Below, in pieces: positions 59,944-64,000 of a DNA stretch of 64,000 nucleotides. The position numbers and the translations under genes are program-made. The notes beneath the pieces are model-generated. The model saw only the letters and a program-made list of their open reading frames with translations, did not search any database and had not been told where the DNA came from. Source of the stretch: JABDIY01 sp963803875 (GTDB lineage: Bacteria; Actinomycetota; Acidimicrobiia; Acidimicrobiales; SZUA-35); NCBI GenBank assembly GCA_963803875.1, contig CAWDOA010000011.1:62001-126000 (forward strand), in the 5' to 3' direction. Within the stretch, counting starts at the first letter, position 1, and every line of letters begins with the position of its first letter.

Positions 59944-61206
59944 CTAAACGTTCTTCGGCAGTTCGGAGAAGGGGGTGTCCCTGTCAGGTCCGGGTTCTCT
60001 GGGAAGGCCGAGAACCCGTTCACCGAGGATGTTCTTCTGGATCTGATCCGTTCCGCCGTAGATCGGTGGCGCCTGGGCGTGAAGAACCAACTCGGCGATG
60101 GATGGGTCAGTTGTAGAGGATCGGCCGGACAACATCCCGTCGGCCTGAATGATGCGCAGGCTGACGTCTCGGAACTGTCGATACAGCTCACCGTCGATGA
60201 GCTTGGCGATGTTGCCCTCTCCCCCGGTCCGCTGGCTTTTCTGGCGAGCCCGCTGGATGTTCATACGATTCACCTGGAGCAGCGAGTACAGACTCGTCAA
60301 CTCCTGGCGTACGAGCCGATCCTCGGTCTGTCCGAGCTGCCGGGCGAGATCGAGGTATCGGTTGTACAACTTCATACCTACGTTGGGGGCATGACCGCCG
60401 GACTTGGGTCGCTTCGATCGCTCCACGATGTCGCCAACCCGACGGTCGAACGCATTCACTTTGGACCCGGGCTGGGCCATTGCATAGCCGGCGAAGCCCG
60501 CGCCGATGCTGGCTCGTTCAACCGCCAGCGTGGTGTTGGCGACACGCCAGCCGTCACCGCGTGCGCCGATCATGGCGTCGGCGGTGACGAGTGCGTCATC
60601 CATGAACACCTCGGAGAAGAACGTGCGACCGGTCATTTCCTTCAGGGGCCGGACTTCGATCCCGTCTTGCTCCATCGGAATGACGAAGTAGGACATCCCT
60701 CGGTGTTTGGGGAGTTCGGGGTCGGTTCGCGCAACGAGCATGCCAAGGTCGGCGATGTCTCCTTGGGAGGTCCACACCTTCTGACCCGTCACCCGCCATT
60801 CGTCGCCATCGGAGACTGCCCTGGTCTGAAGTCCGGCAAGATCGGAGCCGGCGACGGGTTCGCTGAAGAGCTGGCACCAGGCCTCGCGTCCGTTGAGGAT
60901 CGTCGGGATGTAACGCTCGATCTGCTCAGGCGTTCCGTGGGCCGCAATCGTCGGCGCGGCCAGCATGTAACCGAGGCCCGGGGGTGGGCCCACCACATCA
61001 GCCTCTGCGATCGCGCGCATGGCCCGCATGGCCTGGCTCTGACTCCAGCCTTTCCCACCGGCCTCAACCGGGAGCATGGGGTGGGCGTATCCGCTATCGG
61101 CCAGGAGCTGCCACCAGGTTCCCAGCGTCATGTCGGGATCCCAATTGTCGTCGATCCAGCCGCGCACCAGATCTTCGATTTCGGGAGCCTTCTCGACGAC
61201 ACTCAT
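59944..61206 (-). CDS. acyl-CoA dehydrogenase family protein
   Basis: An FAD enzyme of 420 residues oxidising an acyl-CoA at alpha-beta. FSEPVAGSDLAGLQTRAV and WRVTGQKVWTSQGDIADLGML form the FAD/substrate region, and the C-terminal helix has IYGGTDQIQKNILGERVLGLP. The Glu of the common YEGT motif is replaced by Gly, as in several actinobacterial enzymes that act on steroid or bulky side-chain CoA esters, often as heteromers. The start MSVVEKAPEIEDLVRGWI is well supported. No partner subunit is adjacent. Confidence 0.9.
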   Translation of the reverse strand: MSVVEKAPEIEDLVRGWIDDNWDPDMTLGTWWQLLADSGYAHPMLPVEAGGKGWSQSQAMRAMRAIAEADVVGPPPGLGYMLAAPTIAAHGTPEQIERYIPTILNGREAWCQLFSEPVAGSDLAGLQTRAVSDGDEWRVTGQKVWTSQGDIADLGMLVARTDPELPKHRGMSYFVIPMEQDGIEVRPLKEMTGRTFFSEVFMDDALVTADAMIGARGDGWRVANTTLAVERASIGAGFAGYAMAQPGSKVNAFDRRVGDIVERSKRPKSGGHAPNVGMKLYNRYLDLARQLGQTEDRLVRQELTSLYSLLQVNRMNIQRARQKSQRTGGEGNIAKLIDGELYRQFRDVSLRIIQADGMLSGRSSTTDPSIAELVLHAQAPPIYGGTDQIQKNILGERVLGLPREPGPDRDTPFSELPKNV

Positions 61207-61259
61207 TGACGAATTCTAGGTGAGACTCCGGAGCCGGTCGCATTCTGCACAGCCGGGGT

Positions 61260-62291
61260 TCACTTGGCCTGCAGCAATTCTTCGAGGTCTTCGATCTCCC
61301 GAGTGTGGTGGGCGATCTTGGTTTCGCACGCTTCAATTTCCTGGAGGATTGCAGCGGCTTCGACTCCCTGTGAGTCCTTCTGGCTCTGAAGCTCAACGAC
61401 CATGGCTTCGGATTCCTGGATGCCGGCTCGGTGGACCTCGATAGCGCTGGCCACCTCGGCCTTGTCGAAGATCTGATCCTCGCCTCCGTTCTCTGAATCG
61501 TGAGCGGCCTCGGCGACGTGGGATACCACGGGGACCGACACCTCGGAGTCGCGGTTCCGGGTGGCCACATACATTGGCGACATGATCTCGACTCCGGCCC
61601 CGTGCAGCGTGTCGAGCATGGCACCCCGCAGGTTCGAGCGACACGCCAGCAGACGTTCGGGAGCATCCAGGAACCCGGCTACCCGGTAGACCACCGAGTA
61701 GTCGCCGAGATCAACCACCTGAACGAAGGGATCACGGAGTTCGGCTCGTTCCGCCGCGTCCATGAACAGGGGCTTGAGTTCGTGCCGGGAGACGTCGTAG
61801 CCGATCGAGATGTTCGCCGACACGATCGTTCCCGACGCCCGTACCACCTTCACCGGTTGGTTGACCATCAACGAATTCGGCAGGGTGGTGAGATCTCGAT
61901 CGTTGGTTTGGATCTCGGTGTGAAAGAGGCCGACTTCGGTGACCCGACCCACCCGATCGCTCACCTCGATGAAGTCTCCAGGCTTGAACTTCTTCAGCGA
62001 CCGGAGAAGTAGGCCGGCCATCCCGTTGGCGATGATCGATTGAGATGAGATCGCCAGAGCTCCGGTGACCACCAGGCCCGTGACACCCAGGGCAAGTTCT
62101 TGGTTCGTTCCGGCGGGAAGCAGGAAGATGCCGATCAGCAGACCAACGAACAGAATCCCGAAGGTGTAGACCTGCTTTCGGAATGTTCGTTCGCTGACGT
62201 CCCCCGCCCATCGGCGGGTTTCGACCGATCGCATCGCGAAGACAAGGACGAGGGTGACTACAGCTACCGCAATGCTCGGAACCCACTCCAT
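61260..62291 (-). CDS. MscS family mechanosensitive ion channel with C-terminal coiled coil
   Basis: About 343 residues: three N-terminal hydrophobic segments (IAVAVVTLVLVFAMR, YTFGILFVGLLIGIFLL, LALGVTGLVVTGALAIS). The pore-lining helix and entry motif are SSQSIIANGMAGLLLRSLKKFKPGDFIEV, then the beta domain DRVGRVTEVGLFHTEIQTNDR. The last ~70 residues (AAAILQEIEACETKIAHHTREIEDLEELLQ) form a coiled coil not found in E. coli MscS. MEWVPSIAV at 62291 is the preferred start. Role: release of solutes on osmotic down-shock. Confidence 0.9.
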   Translation of the reverse strand: MEWVPSIAVAVVTLVLVFAMRSVETRRWAGDVSERTFRKQVYTFGILFVGLLIGIFLLPAGTNQELALGVTGLVVTGALAISSQSIIANGMAGLLLRSLKKFKPGDFIEVSDRVGRVTEVGLFHTEIQTNDRDLTTLPNSLMVNQPVKVVRASGTIVSANISIGYDVSRHELKPLFMDAAERAELRDPFVQVVDLGDYSVVYRVAGFLDAPERLLACRSNLRGAMLDTLHGAGVEIMSPMYVATRNRDSEVSVPVVSHVAEAAHDSENGGEDQIFDKAEVASAIEVHRAGIQESEAMVVELQSQKDSQGVEAAAILQEIEACETKIAHHTREIEDLEELLQAK

Positions 62292-62341
62292 GAATACCCC
62301 CGTTCGTTTCGACAACCTTATGGCGGCGTGACTGTCCTACT

Positions 62342-62971
62342 GTGGAAACCGTGCAACTCGATGTGTTACGCGCTGGAGCCCCGACTCCGCTCCTCTCCAG
62401 AACTGCCGAGGAGCGCATGGGGCTGCGTCACCGCGAGATTCTGGATCAACTCGAAGAGTTGTTTCTGGACCGTGGCTTTGCCAGCTCGACAATTGGTGAC
62501 ATCGCAGCTGAGATCGGTTGTTCACGTCGGACCCTCTACGAGATCGCATCGTCGAAGGAGCAGCTGGTCCTCATCGTGCTCGACCGGTTCCTGCACAAGA
62601 AGGGACGGGCTGCGCTGGATTCGATCGACCCAAGCGATGATCTGATCGTGCAACTTCGCCGCTACATCGTGGGCGGGATCGAGTTCCATCTGGAACGATC
62701 ACTGTTCGAAGACCTGTCCGACGATGCGCCAGCGCGGCGACTGCTCGACCGGCACTTCAGGTTCGTGATGACCGTCTTCCAGCGCCTTGTGACCTTGGGA
62801 ATCGAACGGGGTGATTTTCGCGACATCAACCCAGCCGTCGTTGCTGGAGCCGTCGCAGGAAGCACGCTGTTCTTGAGCCAGCCCGAAATCATCGACGACA
62901 TCGGTCTCGACCTTCGAACGATCATCACCGAACTCCTCGACTACCTGCTGCCCGCACTGGTCGAGGGTTGA
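62342..62971 (+). CDS. TetR/AcrR family transcriptional regulator
   Basis: A protein of 209 residues starting at GTG 62342. The DNA-binding helix-turn-helix is RGFASSTIGDIAAEIGCSRRTLYEIASSKEQL near residue 50, and the rest is a helical ligand-binding domain. It is divergent from the MscS channel gene with 50 bases between starts, so it may regulate that gene or itself; the ligand is unknown. A palindromic repeat begins right after its stop. Confidence 0.9.
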   Translation: METVQLDVLRAGAPTPLLSRTAEERMGLRHREILDQLEELFLDRGFASSTIGDIAAEIGCSRRTLYEIASSKEQLVLIVLDRFLHKKGRAALDSIDPSDDLIVQLRRYIVGGIEFHLERSLFEDLSDDAPARRLLDRHFRFVMTVFQRLVTLGIERGDFRDINPAVVAGAVAGSTLFLSQPEIIDDIGLDLRTIITELLDYLLPALVEG

Positions 62972-63091
62972 CCGAAATACCGTTCGGAGACCACATCTTG
63001 CTGTTCTCCCGTTGGGCGGCCACACCCGGTGTGGTGCCGGAACGGAATTTGGGGGAGATGTGGTGCCGGAACGGAGATTTGGGGAGATGTG
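62972..63091. repeat. palindromic intergenic repeat, copy 2, with a 29-bp tandem duplication
   Basis: Begins with CCGAAATACCGTTC (62972-62985), then CCACATCTTGCTGTTCTCCC. Two nearly identical 29-base units starting TGGTGCCGGAACGGA follow (63032-63060 and 63061-63089). Modules match the repeat at 58713-58793 directly and inverted. It fills the space between the convergent tetR and cysC genes and could act as a terminator. Confidence 0.6.
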
Positions 63092-63092
63092 G

Positions 63093-63686
63093 CTAGAGGC
63101 CGAGGGTGTCGATGATCTGAGCGACGCAGCTTCCCAACGACTCGCTGGTGTCCACGGTGATCTCAGGGTCCGGCGGAGGTTCGTAGGGAGCTGAGATCCC
63201 ACTGAAGTCGCCGATCTCGCCGGCTCGGGCCTTCTTGTACAGACCCTTGACGTCGCGAGCCTCGCAGACCTCGAGCGGAGTATCTACGAAGACCTCGATG
63301 AAGCGACCTTCGGGATGCAGCGCCCGGACCTGGTCGCGATCCGACCGTGTACGGCGAAATGAACGCCGTAAGGACAACCACGCCGGCATCCTGGAACAGA
63401 CCGGCATACCTCGCCGATCCGTCGAATGTTCTCGGTTCGATCCTCGGGCGAGAACCCGAGATCCCGGTTGAGTCCAAAGCGAATGTTGTCGCCGTCGAGC
63501 ACATAGGCAGTGACACCCTTTTCGACCAGCGCCCGTTCGACTGCGAATGCGAGCGTCGACTTTCCCGAACCACTCAGCCCGGTGAACCAGACGGTGTAGC
63601 TCTCGTGACCGAGATTGGCTGCTCTCGCCGGCACCATCGATATGGCCCTCGGCGCGAACAATGTTCGTCGCAACTGGTTCTGTCAC
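63093..63686 (-). CDS. cysC: adenylylsulfate kinase, frameshifted three times
   Basis: Phosphorylates APS to PAPS in sulfate activation. The N-terminus MTEPVATNIVRAEGHID (GTG 63686), P-loop WFTGLSGSGKSTLA, DGDNIRFGLNRDLGFSPEDR, TAFISPYTVG, EVFVDTPLEVCEARDVKGLYKKAR and PYEPPPDPEITVDT are all present but lie in three frames. Single extra bases near 63630, 63400 and 63338 explain the breaks; repaired length is about 195 residues. It starts seven bases after the upstream APS-kinase-like coding region. Confidence 0.88.
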   Translation of the reverse strand: MTEPVATNIVRAEGHIDGAGESSQSRSRELHRLVHRAEWFGKVDARIRSRTGAGRKGCHCLCARRRQHSLWTQPGSRVLARGSNREHSTDRRGMPVCSRMPAWLSLRRSFRRTRSDRDQVRALHPEGRFIEVFVDTPLEVCEARDVKGLYKKARAGEIGDFSGISAPYEPPPDPEITVDTSESLGSCVAQIIDTLGL

Positions 63687-63692
63687 GGAACA

Positions 63693-64000
63693 TCAGCCCC
63701 GGAGAAAGCCATGATCGACGAGGACCTTGACGATCTGCGAGACGCACTCGTCGACGGACTGCACCGATGTGTCGACCGTCAGGTCGGCGTCGGAGGGACG
63801 TTCATAGGTCGCAGAGACTCCGGGGAATAGTGGGATCTCACCACGATCCGCAGCCTCATAAAGCCCACCTGGATCACGCTGGCGACACACCTCAATGGGT
63901 GTATCTACAAAGATCTCGACGAAACCTTCACCGATCAAGTCTCGCGATCGCTGGCGGACATCCTGATTGGGAGCGACCAGCGCTGCGATTGCGATGATTC
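63693..64000 (-). CDS. second APS-kinase domain, partial (runs off the window)
   Basis: The frame is open from the right edge and covers the C-terminal half of an APS kinase: ALVAPNQDVRQRSRDLIGEGF, then EIFVDTPIEVCRQRDPGGLYEAADRG, GVSATYERPSDADLTVDT, ending QIVKVLVDHGFLRG. It is only about half identical by eye to the neighbouring cysC, so it is not a simple duplicate. It may be the kinase domain of a bifunctional sulfate adenylyltransferase/APS kinase or CysNC protein. The N-terminal part is outside the window. Confidence 0.8.
   Translation of the reverse strand, partial: IIAIAALVAPNQDVRQRSRDLIGEGFVEIFVDTPIEVCRQRDPGGLYEAADRGEIPLFPGVSATYERPSDADLTVDTSVQSVDECVSQIVKVLVDHGFLRG

Noticed and set aside
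59617..61209. A 530-codon plus-strand frame opposite the acyl-CoA dehydrogenase gene
   Set aside because: It mirrors the minus-strand gene, which has full family motifs. Long antisense frames are expected in GC-rich DNA.
63032..63089. The two 29-bp tandem units as a minimal CRISPR array
   Set aside because: The units are adjacent with no spacers, there are only two, and no cas gene is nearby.

Overview
The window looks like chromosomal DNA of a GC-rich actinobacterium, most likely class Acidimicrobiia. Support for this: a 16S rRNA with actinobacterial/acidimicrobial features, a 23S gene of about 3.04 kb (long, as in Actinobacteria), an HU-type histone-like gene, GTG starts and ATGA/GTGA start-stop overlaps, a monomeric NADP isocitrate dehydrogenase, and an LAxTG-type cell-wall sorting signal. 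No prophage, insertion sequence, CRISPR array or tRNA gene was recognised.

Layout. 0-4.1 kb (+): a compact cluster of circularly permuted ATP-grasp ligase, alpha-E protein, transglutaminase-like protein and Anbu proteasome-type peptidase. 4.1-7.4 kb (-): a tlyA-nadK unit with an HAD phosphatase and a frameshifted ACP-phosphodiesterase-like gene. 7.5-12 kb: a secreted protein, an SSB-like protein, a PatB/MalY-type PLP lyase, a TPR protein and a cytochrome P450. 12.1-17.6 kb (-): one rrn operon (16S-23S-5S, no spacer tRNA) with promoter, BoxA-like site, both RNase III-type processing stems and a terminator. 17.7-20.3 kb: membrane protein, tyrS, 3-methyladenine glycosylase. 20.3-28.5 kb (-): one giant DUF11/SdrD-B surface protein. 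28.5-32.2 kb: a Rieske protein with a long helical domain, a small membrane protein, FMN reductase, GNAT and DinB genes. 32.2-41.05 kb (-): arginine biosynthesis operon argC-J-B-D-F-R-G-H, with ARG-box-like sites lying on its promoter. 41.2-44.9 kb: a degenerate DEAD-box protein, a flavin disulfide oxidoreductase and HU. 45.0-51.3 kb (-): glycolate/glyoxylate operon glcB-G-D-E-F. 51.4-57.0 kb: DUF1499 protein, gamma-butyrobetaine-hydroxylase-like dioxygenase, isocitrate dehydrogenase, azlCD, an orphan barstar. 57.1-64 kb: SDR, SCO6745-family protein, CDF metal exporter, acyl-CoA dehydrogenase, MscS channel, TetR regulator and two consecutive APS-kinase coding regions at the right edge.

A major caveat for every reader: many conserved housekeeping genes (argC, argH, glcD, glcF, cysC, patB and others) are split by single-base frameshifts, mostly one extra base. 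The intact protein can be reassembled across each break. This pattern fits residual insertion-biased sequencing error better than biology, so these genes are annotated over their full reconstructed extents with the break noted.

Metabolically, the window combines arginine synthesis, glycolate oxidation feeding malate synthase, sulfate activation and branched-chain amino acid export. The least understood parts are the Anbu/ATP-grasp cluster, the Rieske-helical protein, the degenerate helicase and two families of dispersed intergenic repeats.
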